64,000 bases of DNA from Liolophura sinensis (lineage: Eukaryota > Mollusca > Polyplacophora > Chitonida > Chitonidae). The stretch's first letter is position 1. Each line of letters starts with the position of its first letter. The stretch covers positions 41,463,385-41,527,384 of the forward strand of contig NC_088295.1 of NCBI RefSeq assembly GCF_032854445.1, in the 5' to 3' direction. A program made the translations under genes and the position numbers. Of this stretch, positions 52,601-62,995 are shown piece by piece. The notes under the pieces were generated by a model. That model was not told the origin of the DNA and did not search any database. It was given only the letters and a program-made list of their open reading frames with translations.

Positions 52601-55246
52601 TCTATGGAAGTTTCATTCTGATAAGACAGGGATTGCCGATTATGCTTTAGAATCTGCAGGTAGGTAACTTGGTAATTCCCATCCGTTGCATCATCTTCTA
52701 CATATTGATATGTACATGTATTTACAGTGTGGTGAATCAAAAATCAAATCCAGACAAGGGAGATAATTTGTAATGGCTGGAATAAGCAGAAATATGGCTA
52801 TAACTATAGGAGGAAGGTGCCGTTTTGATAAGCCGGTCATATAAGACAGGTTGTATAATGGTATAACATCATCTATCCATCCTTTGTTTTTTGGCATTAA
52901 CACTGCCCTTAAGAGTTTTTAAGCTTGAGGTATAGTGGCCTGATTAAAATGTTTCCTCAGGACAAAGACTTTGGAGAGTAATGACCCTTCTAATTTTTTG
53001 TATATCTATGGCACCTGTTCACTTTTGAATTTGAGGTATTGATGGTTTTAACACTGGCCCAGAAGCCCATTGAAAATTGATCTGGACATTGATATCCTAA
53101 ATCTTTGCAAGCCTCTGAAGAAAAAAAATCAAACAAAAGTTGAACCTCTATCAGGATGGCTATGTTGCCAACCTATTAATTGGTCTATACATCACTGATT
53201 TGGAGACACAAATCTCACAATGCCCTTTGTTAGCTGACCTGTAACATTAGACATAGAAAGCATGGGGAAAACAAAATCTATTTAAGGCTGTATCATGTTA
53301 CTGCCTGGTGGTGAAGAGCGGTTTAAGGGGTTTTTTTTTTTTTGTATGGCCACCATGTATACAACTTAAAACATGTAAAAATTCCTCAAGGATTTAATCA
53401 TGTGTTTAATGTAGGTGGCAGTGTGGTCAGTGTGCGCTGCAGTAAGACATACTTCAGGAAGACTGCCTTATTCAGTGTATTTGGCATTCCACTTTGGTAC
53501 ATATCAAACTCTGCAAGGACTGTCATTCAGGTGAGTTTCACTTTCCCTGCTCCCAAAAGTGTTTGTGTGGGGAGGTGGGGGGGGGGGAGTCAGCTTTCCC
53601 TGTGACATGAACTGATGTCATGGCTTAACAGAATATGTCCAAAATATTTGGTAGTATCAGTATAATTTACCTAATGTGAAGTAAAAATATTCATAATGTG
53701 ATATTGAAGATAGCACAGGTGTACAGTGACATCAAGGCAGTTTTACTTAAATGGTGTCAAAAATGTAGAGTAATTTAATGCCACTTTGGCACTGTTATAG
53801 CTATATAATGACAACCAAATTTTTTGGTTGAGTGTAATTTGTTGAGTGTATCTTTTTCATATTCAGCCGGAAATGCAGCCTGGAGAATGCTGGCCCTTTG
53901 AGGGCAAACAAGGCTTTGTGGTGATACAGCTATCAACACGCATCATCCCAACATCTTTCAGTCTGGAGCATATACCCAAGTCCATATCTCCTTCAGGAAA
54001 TATTGACAGCGCTCCCAGTGACTTCACTGTCATCGTAAGTACATTTTGATCCAAGAGTAGGGTGCAGGTCGTGTCTGCCTAGCTGCGTAGTTAAGATGCT
54101 TGTCTTTGAATCTCTGGGATACGGTAACTTGAGCTGTTGTTTCAATCCCAGCCTTGGACAGGAAATTTTCAAGACTTGCCTGCCTCCACTGTTCTTGGGA
54201 TAGTGGTAACGATGTAAAGCAGTCAACAGCATGCAATATAAGAGGCATTTAGACTCTCAGACTTACATCTGGGTTGAAACCTATCTGTCACACGTATGAA
54301 AGTTTGCTGGTTACTTTTCAATGGACAGGAGCTAATGTGGTTTCCTCAACCCATAAAACTTACCATCATAGTGCGAGTAGAATATTCTTATGTATGGTAT
54401 AAAACCATTTTAATCGTTTGATTTTGTCACTGTAACCATTTTATTGTATCAAAGCTTAGCAAAATAGAACAAAAATAAACTGACTTTCCTTTGAATACCG
54501 ACTTCAGTATTGTATAACTTTTGTTGTCTTTTCTCAGGGTTTGCACAATGAAAAGGATACAGTAGGAGTGTCCCTGGGCAACTACACATACTCTACAGAA
54601 GGATCACCACTGCAGTATTTCCCTGTACAGGTAAGATCGCACTGTCATACATGTCTGCTAAAGTTCCAAGCTCTTCTGGATGGGATCAAAGTTGTTTATG
54701 GCATGATGTTAAGTTCACTGCCTTTTAAGTATGGCCCAAGTCTTATTTCCTAATGTGTTGTAAGGAACACTCAATGTGTGTTAGGTTTTAGACTGATGAC
54801 ACCTGATCAATTGTTTTTCATCAGAACACCTTTGAAAATTGGTGGTGGTGGATGACATTTTCATTATTTTATGATAATGTCACCTTTTGTCATGTTTGTG
54901 AGAGTTTCTGCCCCAAAAATAAAATGATGAGTTCCAATGGAAGAGCTGAGTTAAGGGTGGTGATGTGAAACAAGATATGAAGCGTGATAGGCCTTATGAA
55001 ACCAAAAACTGTAATGAGCAATTCTGTGTTCACAAACTCCAGCACTGTTATCACTATACTCATTCCTGCATTTTGTTTCTCCTTTAATGAACAGTTTTGT
55101 TGTTAAACATTAACTTGTTTTTGTTTCAGAGAGAAAATCCTGGCACATTCAGATTTATTGAGTTAAGAGTGTTGGACAACCATGGAAACAAAGATTTCAC
55201 ATGTTTATACCGCTTCAGAGTTCACGGTGATCCAGTCAGAGGATAA
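26600..55246 (+). CDS. SUN1/2: SUN-domain nuclear envelope protein, SUN1/SUN2 type, 20 coding exons
   Basis: Spans the inner nuclear membrane and binds KASH proteins in the perinuclear space, forming LINC complexes that couple nucleus and cytoskeleton; in meiosis this class moves telomeres. Exons read from sequence: 26600-26655, 31360-31467, 39619-39651, 41779-42068, 44737-45159, 46261-46284, 46528-46629, 47295-47466, 47950-48020, 48541-48611, 49055-49240, 50212-50292, 50595-50638, 50840-51032, 51864-52070, 52575-52659, 53415-53530, 53867-54034, 54538-54630, 55130-55246. All have GT-AG borders, phases agree throughout, and the sum is 2640 bases: 879 residues plus stop, close to vertebrate SUN1 size. 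Layout: nucleoplasmic region 1-345, hydrophobic stretch 354-386, membrane helix near 408-425, coiled coils about 451-690, SUN domain about 700-879. Start: ATG in a CAACATGG context. SUN1 versus SUN2 cannot be assigned; invertebrates usually have one such gene. Confidence 0.93.
29055..29140 (+). mobile_element. SINE tail fragment with ATTC repeats
   Basis: Ends 'tgactgaaatattgctgagg...gtgttaagcc' then ATTC/GTTC repeats. This is a third tail variant of the shared 3' domain, in SUN intron 1. Confidence 0.6.
30626..30933 (+). mobile_element. SINE family A, full-length, young, with 15-bp target-site duplication
   Basis: The element (about 30641-30918) is nearly identical to the copy at 6994, including A and B boxes, and ends in a long A run. 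The exact repeat TCAAATGATGTTTTG occurs at 30626-30640 and 30919-30933. It sits in the first coding intron of the SUN gene, on the same strand. The undamaged duplication and low divergence mark it as recent. Confidence 0.95.
35053..35319 (+). pseudogene. coding-like fragment of unknown origin in a SUN intron
   Basis: A frame of 88 codons without an ATG start ends in TGA at 35317-35319. It reads as a real protein: RDKPNFANRHFQLESAALAI opens it, and ELYTLGRVIDKLFRSLNFNL lies mid-way. A possible acceptor (TCTGTTACATCAG) precedes it at about 35075. It could be a terminal exon of an alternative transcript, a retrocopy remnant or a decayed mobile-element protein. I do not recognise the family. Confidence 0.4.
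36785..37250 (+). repeat. 58-bp tandem array, eight units
   Basis: CATGCTGATTGGCCATTATC recurs at 36801, 36859, 36917, 36975, 37033, 37091, 37149 and, altered, at 37207: an exact 58-bp period. Units differ by only a few substitutions, the last most. Each carries an ATTGG (inverted CCAAT) core. The array lies in SUN intron 2. Confidence 0.95.
37483..37721 (+). mobile_element. SINE family B, 5'-truncated
   Basis: Matches the copy at 12134 from the 'ccatatcagtataatggctc' region through the 3' domain to an ACTC tail. The tRNA-like head is missing. It lies in SUN intron 2. Confidence 0.88.
39111..39154. repeat. (TA)22 microsatellite
   Basis: 44 bases of uninterrupted TA, with a shorter imperfect TA stretch just before it (39097-39106). 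In SUN intron 2, about 460 bases before exon 3. Confidence 0.95.
41018..41293 (+). mobile_element. SINE family B, 5'-truncated
   Basis: Begins at 'gagaccttaaaagaggaagt', has the family B body and ends with an ACTC tail. Located in SUN intron 3. Confidence 0.88.
45236..45530 (+). mobile_element. degenerate SINE, family C (possible)
   Basis: A head-like 'gggagttcaatcctgccctt' leads to a tail 'gagtgttgagtatggcattc' then AACAACAGTCAGTCATTC. This is another relative of the shared 3' domain, in SUN intron 5. Confidence 0.55.
45953..46212 (+). mobile_element. SINE family A, full-length, just before microexon 6
   Basis: Complete head, body and AAATA tail. Imperfect flanking repeats TAGTATATAC (45938) and TAGTATACAC (46211) are probably the target-site duplication. 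The tail ends 48 bases before the 24-base SUN exon. Confidence 0.9.
47295..48020 (+). CDS. SUN1/2: SUN gene exons 8-9: hydrophobic segment and membrane helix
   Basis: Exon 8 encodes an aromatic, hydrophobic stretch (VWYVVGRPLWYVLTSFWY, residues 359-376) like the non-spanning hydrophobic segments described before the membrane helix of vertebrate SUN1. Exon 9 encodes two arginines followed by a cysteine/leucine-rich helix (408-425). This fits a type II insertion with the N terminus inside the nucleus. Confidence 0.88.
48541..52070 (+). CDS. SUN1/2: SUN gene exons 10-15: luminal coiled-coil region
   Basis: Residues 427-687 hold heptad-like, glutamate/lysine/leucine-rich stretches (for example ATRLGELEEELSALRTSF in exon 14). 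These form the trimerising stalk across the perinuclear space in this family. A CC pair (KSCCGN) occurs in exon 14. Exon 15 ends close to the helix that leads into the SUN domain. Confidence 0.88.
49985..50045 (+). repeat. 20-bp short tandem repeat, about 3 units
   Basis: Units of the type (C/A)GCTTATACACCTTTATGTG at 49991, 50011 and 50031. In SUN intron 11. Confidence 0.85.
51679..51830 (+). mobile_element. headless SINE A, just before SUN exon 15
   Basis: Starts at GTACATGGGAAGGTCTG, the recurrent headless start point, and ends in CAATCAAATAAATAAAC. It stops 33 bases before the exon acceptor. Confidence 0.85.
52575..55246 (+). CDS. SUN1/2: SUN gene exons 16-20: SUN domain
   Basis: Recognised by DKTGIADYALESAGGSV (near 703-719), FGIPLWY, PGECWPF, LEHIPKSISP and the C-terminal YRFRVHGDPV. 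Three cysteines, C724, C762 and C866, match human SUN2 C563 (disulfide to KASH), C601 and C705 (internal disulfide). Their spacings of 38 and 104 residues are identical. In the KASH pocket H789, S802 and Y868 match human H628, S641 and Y707, but the equivalent of Y703 is F864. The protein ends six residues after the HG motif, as expected for a family whose C terminus packs into the domain. Confidence 0.95.
54080..54415 (+). mobile_element. degenerate SINE, family C (possible)
   Basis: Contains 'tttcaatcccagccttggac' followed by 'aggaaatttt', as in the copy near 5590. A decayed 'atattcttatgtatgg' tail lies near 54383. In SUN intron 18. Confidence 0.45.
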
Positions 55247-56365
55247 CATCACCCACAGTATCTCTGGTTCACAAGCAGTTTTTCTCCATTTATCAACTCA
55301 TCAATATTTATTTTAAATATGGTCTCTATCCATTAGCTTATCTGGTGGATAATTTAAAGATAATCTTTAAGCTTAACCAAAGTCACCAAAACACGAGTTC
55401 AGTTCACAAACATTTGGTGGACATGGTTATGATTTCTTACCATTTGAAAATATACTGTATTTATCATGGCTATAACTTATCTGCTTGACAAATATAAGTG
55501 CCAAAAGTCATGTAGGTTTGTACTTCACTACTACTACTATACTTTTATCTTCGTAGTAACCCATATGAAACACATCTGACATTGTGTGTTATTGTGCTAC
55601 ATGTGGAAAACAGGTTGTGTTTCAGAGATGAGTAATACTAGATTGATTCCATTATTAAAGAATCCATTTTACTGATTTAAGAAAGGCAGCAAAAGGAACA
55701 ATAACTTCTTTAATATTACACCATTATTTGTCATCACCATTTCTATTTATTTTCACAGTAATGTGTTTCTGAGGCATTGTGTGTACTAGTGATTTCGTTC
55801 TGTGTATTTGTTTCTTGTTGATATCTGCAACTAGTGCTATTTTAAGAATGAGTTTTAATAGCTCATAGACCTCCAAGCTGTTCAGTAGACATGGATGTAC
55901 ATACAAGGATTGTCGTTTTGCCTTCTGGACCAGAAGCTCTATTAGCAGAGGCTATCAAATGGCCTTATGTTCTGTATCTATTGTGTTAAATGTGTACATG
56001 TATATAAGTGAACCATTACGTACACTATAATTTGTGTATAGATCATGTAAATGTATCATTAACCTTTTTTACCATCTCAAAGAATCTCACTGTGGTAGTC
56101 ATATTCAACCGTGTGCATGGTATATAAAGTTATCTATATGTTGTGTAGATTTCTATATTTGTAACTCAGTCACTTGTTTTTGTGCGTATCATTTACCTCA
56201 TTTACCACATAATATTCTTGCCCCTCCTCCCCTCAAACCAATATGGCTCCTTCCAAATTTATGTTTCTTCAAACAACTTTTCAAAACCAGGACTAATAAG
56301 TTTGAATTCTTGCCCGACAACATATATGCAATTTGTCTAATAAAATGTGTCGTGTACTGCAGCGG
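55247..56365 (+). other. SUN1/2: SUN 3' UTR (probable extent)
   Basis: AT-rich sequence after the stop. The first clear canonical AATAAA downstream is at 56339-56344, giving a 3' UTR of about 1.1 kb. Frames inside it are not protein-like. Confidence 0.5.
56339..56344 (+). terminator. SUN1/2: polyadenylation signal, SUN gene
   Basis: AATAAA followed within about 25 bases by GT-rich sequence. A second AATAAA at about 57919 could serve a longer form. Confidence 0.5.
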
Positions 56366-58690
56366 GTTCTGCATTTTTTAAAATATATTTGTGAATATAA
56401 AAAACATGATTTTTCAGGGCACAAAACTTTTATTTTGTCGGACATAAATGATCAGCAGGCTGATGTAGCCATTAGCAGGTCAAATAACCTATGATTTGCC
56501 CACTACTATCTCCTTCAACAACAGTCAGTGGTTGTTGTTGATGATAGCCTTTGTTAAACAATGTTACTGCCTTCGATTAGCTTCAATAGTTAGGTGTTGT
56601 ATCATGCAACTTGTACAAAGCCATTTTAAGAATGTTATTTTTAGATTTGTCAAGACAAAACAGCTTCTGTCCAGTATATGTAGTCTTCAAGCAGCTATTG
56701 ATGTTTTCTAGTTCTGTGTTTATTTGGATGATTGTCCTTTGACGGCATGCTGAAAATATTTCATTTTTATGCTGACAGTTAGGTTTTGGGAGGGAAGAAT
56801 CCATGCAGAGCTCAGGGAAACAACTGCACCTCACCAGGTACCTGACAAACCTCCTGATATCCAAGACGTGTGTCATTATAACAATATGATTTTTTGGAAG
56901 TTGTCCTTTTCATTTACTGTTTAACACTGATCAACAATCCTGGGCATCTATTATGCTGCAGTTGGATATGTCAAACTAATGATCATTGATGAAGAGCCAG
57001 TAAAAAGTGTAAGCACATACAATCCTGTTATTTGACCTAAAATTTCATACGTGACAATTGGCGCTTTGCAAATATGTGGAATCATCGCTTTTCGCCAGCC
57101 CACATTAAGGACCAAACATGTAAAATTAGCAGTGAATTACTTTATGTATTTGGCTTGGATGGCATCATTGGTATTTCTACATTATCTTTTATCAGTTCAG
57201 TTTTACTTATTTTGCCAGATTCTGAGAGTCTTGAAGTCCAGATTTCCCAAAAAGTTCCTTGATATTTACTGTACCAGCACAAACAGAATTCTAAATACTG
57301 TGGTTGTCTGCACCTGGTTGTATAGTGTTATACATTTTTGTGTGATTTATGCCATTATTATGAATCTTGCTTAAAGCCAACATAAATCACGCTAAATATG
57401 TAACCATGTAAACCACATTTCATTTCAGAAAGGCCTGTCGAGCACCAAAAAAAATATTTTATAATGTTCAAACATGCAATTTTTTTTTTGTTTTTCATGT
57501 GGAAGTTTAGGTCGAATACAATACTTATATTACCTCATGCCATCCACATTGGTGTAGTATGTAGACAAGGCCGCATTCTGCCTTGGAAACATGTCTATAC
57601 GTATCTCATGTCTCAGTCCTGGTTATCATGTGAGTTAAAGGTCACCACCAGAGTGACATAATATTTTGCCAGTAAGCCCTTGGTTAGATTATTTCAACCA
57701 TGCATGTGCTTGAAAATTATGTACATGTATATGTCAAACAGTAAGTACATGCATAATATTTCGCTTGACATAATATATCTTTCCTTGATTTTTTTTTTTT
57801 ATTCAACCCATTACACAGGTGCATGGTTTTCATTTATGCAGTCAAAAATGCCATTGTAAACTTAAACAATTATTCAGTTCCAGATTGGCCTTCTGTAATC
57901 CAGTCTTTATAACAAACCAATAAAATTCATAACAAAGATATGAAATGTTTTCAGGCTGCTGCTTATCCCTTACCCTTCAGAGAGTTAACAACTTAAAATA
58001 GGCTTTGTAAGGCATTGTGGTATATAATTATCCAAAAAGCATCTCAATGTACAGTGTGTATGTTTATCCCATTAATTTGACACACTGAACATGGGATAAA
58101 GGGAGGTGGATAAATATATCCTCCTTCATCCACAATATTGAGAGCTACTGGATTACAGGTACAGTATGTAGACTGTACCCACTTAGGAGATTCCTTTGTC
58201 AGTGGTCAGTGCCATTTCTTGTAACATAAGAATGATGTTGGCAATGGAGGTTTTGAGTGGTCGTTATAGATATATAAAAAACAAGACTTTATCTCACTGA
58301 TGTGAGGCTTGCTGTAGTATTTTTTTCTCTGTTTGGCATATATGGGATAAACAAGTGAATACAACTAGTCAAAAATTCAGCTAGAGGCCCAAAACAAAAG
58401 ATTCATTTTAATCAAAATTTAATAAACTTGATATTGCAGGATCATTTGATAGAGGTGGACTACATATACTTAAAAGGAATTTACAGATTATTTATTGTCA
58501 TTTGGGCTGATGTATGACAGATAATTGTCTTTCGCAATTTGTTGGTTCAATTGAAGGCCTCTGACCAGGAATTTTTGAGGTTAAGCTGCCACCATAGTTC
58601 TTTTACACTTTGAATTTGACCAGCAGGTGAAAATGGGTGCATCACATTTGTTTGTTCTTGCAAAAGGTGGATTACTCCATGACCACTCCA
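56366..58690. other. intergenic between convergent genes, no gene seen
   Basis: AT-rich sequence. A frame at 57051-57374 is hydrophobic but AT-driven and has no motif or splice support. Confidence 0.55.
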
Positions 58691-58692
58691 GT

Positions 58693-58970
58693 TTCCTAAC
58701 TGTTTATATTTATTTATTTATTTATTTGATTGATGTTTTACGCCGTACTCAAGAATATTTCACTTATATGACAGCGGCCAGCATTATGGTGGGGAAACCC
58801 ATGACCATCTGCAGGTTGCTGTTAGACCTTCCCACGTGAGGCTGGAGAGGATGCCAGCATGAGCTGGACTTGAACTCACAGCGACCGCATTGGTGAGAGA
58901 CTCCTGGGTCATTACGCTGCACTAGCGCGCTAACCAACTAAGCCACGGAGGCCCCCCAACTTCCTAACTG
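58693..58970 (-). mobile_element. SINE family A, full-length, with 10-bp target-site duplication
   Basis: Minus-strand copy (about 58703-58958) with head, body, 3' domain and AAATA tail. TTCCTAACTG repeats at 58693-58702 and 58961-58970. It lies 330 bases downstream of the DMC1 stop, on the DMC1 strand. Confidence 0.92.
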
Positions 58971-59287
58971 ATGGCCTACAGGCATCATACAAGTGTAATA
59001 TTGTAATAATATGGAAAACAGTTTTTAGTAGTTCGCAGATTATTTTGGATAGTGGTGCAAATGAGAGTACGTGTACAGGTCACATACTATTGCAACAACC
59101 ATGTATAAACTACCAAAAACTAAATGACAGAATTTCATTTTACAAGATCACAGATTTGAGCGGCTATAAGCATTAAATGCAAACAATTATATCACATACA
59201 TGGCATGTACTACCAGAAAGAAATCTTTCTTTCAGTACAACAATATACTGCATACATTCGGAAATGTCATTTTATCTCTGGATAGTG

Positions 59288-62200
59288 TTACTCTTTCACA
59301 TCTGCAACTCCTCCTGTGGTGATGGCAAATGTTGCCTCGTTTTCTGGCAAGTCTGGACTGTAACGGAGAATAGTAAACATAATAATTAAGACAACCATAC
59401 ATTTATTAAGTAAAGGGAACTGTACCAGTAACACATAATAAAATAGATTTGGTAGAAAGGCTGTTAAGGAACTCGCTAGCAGGTTAAAACGTGAATGCAA
59501 AACTTCAGAATAACACCCAAGTTTACTTTCATTAACAATGGACAATCCCCTTCCCATATGCCAAACATGAGCTCAATACTGCTTTCAATAGTATTGAAGG
59601 CTGACACTCAAGGTGTGACACGAGATACATGTGCTGATAAAGTGAGCTAATAAGTAGCACAGCAACAGCAAGAGTTAATTTAATAAACCAATTACTGGTT
59701 GGCTCGGTGTCAGTATATTGTATAGTGAGGGCCCAGTTTATAATAGGTGGTGTCTTCTCCGGGAAGGTCTGTCAGCATCCTGCAGATGGTCGTGGGTTCC
59801 CCGCGCTCTGTCCAGTTTCCTCTAACCATAACGCTGGATGTTGTAATATAAATGAAATATTCTTGAGTATGGTGTGAAACACCAGTCAAATAAATACATG
59901 AATAATAAACTTGAAAACATACAATACAGTCTGCCAGCAACCTGCGGATGGCCGTGGGTCTCCCTGGGCTGTGCCCGGTTACCTCCCACCATAATGCTGG
60001 CTGCCGTCGTATAAGTGAAATATTCCTGAGTACGGTGTAAAACACCAATCAAATACATAAATAAATACAATATTAAATCTGTGAAGTAAAATGCTGCACT
60101 TGTGGAATTGTCTGCAGGTAAAGGTACCCCAATTCTTTAACTATTTTGTACTAAAAAAGTAACATTAAGTGCAATTATAGTGCACCTTTTAAATGTAATT
60201 TTAGAGACAATACACATACTACACTGGTTGGTTTGCATGGTCAAATTCAGGGCTTCACAAAAAGTGTAATTTTATCAGTCTACACAGAGTAATGCTCTCA
60301 GAATATGCTTGAATAAACATCTTCCCTACATGCGGAAATGCAAGAAATGAAGAATTACATTAACATACACATATAAGCCTACACTGTGTTCAAAGCCTGC
60401 AGGGTTTTGAATATGTATCAAAGCCGAAGCGACTACTGGAGATCATAGCTACTATACCTGTCATATATTTTTGCTATCCTGTTTTCAGCCCTTCCTTTCC
60501 GTAAGCTTATTCTCACTGTTGATGCATGAGCCAGAATATTTCCACCAATAGGTTTCTTTGGATCAGCTTGAAAACTTGAGAATACACAAGATTTCACTGA
60601 AAACAAGGCCTTTACTGCATGTTTTTCATACTCCTACATTTGCATACCGGTATATCTAATATGCATAGATTGAAAACTCATATATGTTTTTCACAATAAT
60701 AGAACATTCATGTAAAGTGTATTAGAACAGCTCTGCATGCATTCTCATTTTAACTTGTTGCTATGTTGATCATTAGTTTGCAAATCACTGAGCTGATCAC
60801 TGATAATATTTAAAACTGGCGCACATTGAATTGTAAGCTAGAATGTGATCACTTACGACATAGTCGCCCCTGGATCAGCTGTCATCTGGTTGGTGACAAA
60901 GACAGCAACATTATACTCTGTAATTATAGGCGTTATAGTTCTTCAAATTAAATGCTCAGTTGCTCACATACATTAATTACCATGATTTTCAGATAAACTT
61001 GACACTACACCACTACTTGGAAAGACAGAGGCTGATACATGTAACTTTCACTTAAAAGCATACAGAATCATCTCAATTTATACAATGCAGATCAACTTAC
61101 AATCTGTATACAAAACTTTATACATGTATATACATGCATTCGGCCGTCGCCATATAAGTTTTCTTGATATTATTCTTGAGTACACCGTAAAATACCAATC
61201 AAATAAATAAATAAACATGCATATCTTTTTAGTGTTTAGTGGGCTATGGTTATCCATTTCAGGGGACACTTTCACAACTTCATAAGTTGCATTTCTCATA
61301 AAAACTTTTTTCGTAAAAGATGTTGTCTAGGTTATAGTGCCATAACGCAAGAGAAGCTACGAAAAGTTGATATACAAAGTTTTGTGAAAGTGACACCAGC
61401 CAGCTTAATTTCAATACCCTTTAAGACCTACATGTAGGTGTTAGAGACCTGCAGAGCACTTATACCCACCTTCAGACACTTTCTGAAGTCTTGACAGCAG
61501 CTGAGCTAGTTTCTGCTGACGATCAGCAAGTTCACCTCTACCACTGTAATCTACTCTGAACAGAGCCATGATGGAATCAATTATCTGAAAAAAAATTTCT
61601 ATAATGTGTTATCATCCCCTAAGTCACAGATGTTAGAATGTTATATGCAAAAACACACCTGTTGTATGTACTTTTCTGAAAGTCTTTTTAAAACCTTTAA
61701 GTTGATCTAAGGAATGCTTATAGTTGCATGTGGGCCAGGGAGATTATAAACTATATAAAATGCATACCAACAACTTGAAAACTCCAGCCTCTTCATGAAA
61801 CTTTGCAGCCACAAAATCCAGTATTTCATATTGATGCTCACCTGTACATCAAGGAAAAATTTAGCTGAGTGAATGTCATCACTGCCAAAGACAAGTTATG
61901 TGACACTACGCGTATGTATGTGTTATGCAAGATTAACTCCAATATGATTAATCAATTTAGCAGAAAAAATCATTTTCCATAAAAACACATTTTTCCATTA
62001 TTTTGCACAAAGATGAGAAAAGACAGGAATTTTGTAGGACTCAAAAATTATTAACAACCATAGGATCTTACTGGTATAAGCTCTGGCATATAAAACATTA
62101 TCCAAAACTGCACTCTGGTCAAGGTTGAACCTGTCAGCAATGTCTCTTAGTCTGTCTGGTCGACTGGCAGCTCTGTTAAGGCATTTATTATGGTTCATTT

Positions 62201-62540
62201 TACATGTACCTGCATGTCATATGCATTCATTATTCAATTATGCACACCTGAGCTATGCACCACATAACTGGTAATGGATATTTGAATAAATAAATGGACT
62301 TCCCAAGCAAAGCAAATTAATGCATCAATGATGTTAATTCAATGGGATTTTACTTTGAATACATTTTGTTATTCCTTACAGCTGTGAAAATTCCAACATA
62401 AAGACCTACAACACATGCAATTGCTGCAGACTGTAGTAGAGTGAAACCTGGATTACAGAAAGGATACAATGTATTTTCTGTGTCAATGAAAATGACTTTC
62501 CCCCCTGTATATCCATTAGCCCCTGGCAGCTGCGCTGTAA
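59288..62540 (-). CDS. DMC1: DMC1 meiotic recombinase, last seven exons (5' part off window)
   Basis: RecA-family ATPase that coats single-stranded DNA at meiotic breaks and drives strand exchange with the homologous chromosome. Minus-strand exons in coding order: 62540-62468, 62163-62072, 61841-61768, 61584-61470, 60917-60857, 60574-60458, 59357-59288. All borders are GT-AG and phases agree. They encode about 200 residues, matching the last 200 of the 340-residue human protein. DMC1 rather than RAD51 is shown by [33 protein letters not shown] and KFHEEAG. Walker B is KLL|IIDS across an exon junction. The L1/L2 region [20 protein letters not shown] and PKKPIGG are intact, and the protein ends [19 protein letters not shown]. 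Exons for the N-terminal domain and Walker A should lie to the right; I found none before 64000. No frameshifts or stops. Confidence 0.95.
59757..59902 (+). mobile_element. headless SINE A in the last DMC1 intron
   Basis: Starts at CTCCGGGAAGGTCTGTCAGC and ends with CAGTCAAATAAATACATGA. Antisense to DMC1. Confidence 0.85.
59929..60066 (+). mobile_element. second headless SINE A in the last DMC1 intron
   Basis: Starts at GTCTGCCAGCAACCTGCGG and ends with CAATCAAATACATAAATAAA, about 30 bases after the previous copy and in the same orientation. It is less diverged from the young consensus than its neighbour, so this is two insertions rather than one duplicated copy. Confidence 0.85.
61139..61214 (+). 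mobile_element. SINE A tail fragment in a DMC1 intron
   Basis: Only the last 75 or so bases of the 3' domain remain: GGCCGTCGCCATATAAG, then TTCTTGAGTACACCG and AAATA repeats. Confidence 0.8.
61215..61250 (+). repeat. 36-bp direct duplication, copy 1
   Basis: Exactly the same 36 bases (ACATGCATATCTTTTTAGTG...) occur at 62627-62662. This copy directly follows the SINE tail fragment. Confidence 0.9.
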
Positions 62541-62626
62541 CTGAAAAGCAATATCAGATAAATAACAAAAGCCTACACCAATGGTAAATCCCCCTGGGCA
62601 TATTCTCAACAGATTGATTACATACA

Positions 62627-62662
62627 ACATGCATATCTTTTTAGTGTTTAGTGGGCTATGGT
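62627..62662 (+). repeat. 36-bp direct duplication, copy 2
   Basis: Identical to 61215-61250; the flanks on both sides differ. It lies upstream of the 62540 exon with respect to DMC1, in the intron that continues past it. Confidence 0.9.
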
Positions 62663-62995
62663 AAAGTACATGAAAGTATGTACCGGTATGATGAGGTTCA
62701 TAAAAATTCTGTCATAACTGTACGAAAAGATGCGTTATCTATAAGTCTTCACTCTTTGTTTAAAATGCAATACCTCTGGAAATGCATCACAAACCAACTA
62801 GTGCATACATATCCTCTTGTGATTTCTGTCATGCTTACAAAGTTTCATGAAAACTACAATGTACTCTGAGATAATAAATTAGACCAGCTGAAAAATAGAT
62901 GAAATTGTTGCACGTTCCTCACCAAGGATCATGTTTGAAATAAATATCTTTAAATCCACTAGTCTTTCTATCTACTAGATTTTGTCTGATAATTT

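Larger units (their letters stand above)
59357..62467 (-). other. DMC1 intron content
   Basis: Six introns of roughly 180 to 1100 bases. The last intron (59358-60457) holds two headless SINEs; the intron at 60918-61469 holds a short SINE fragment. The remaining introns are plain AT-rich sequence. Confidence 0.75.

Noticed and set aside
57051-57374. 107-codon hydrophobic frame
   Set aside because: Explained by T-rich sequence; starts without ATG; no motif.
59357-62540. RAD51 rather than DMC1
   Set aside because: Residues in [26 protein letters not shown] and [13 protein letters not shown] match DMC1; RAD51 differs at these sites.
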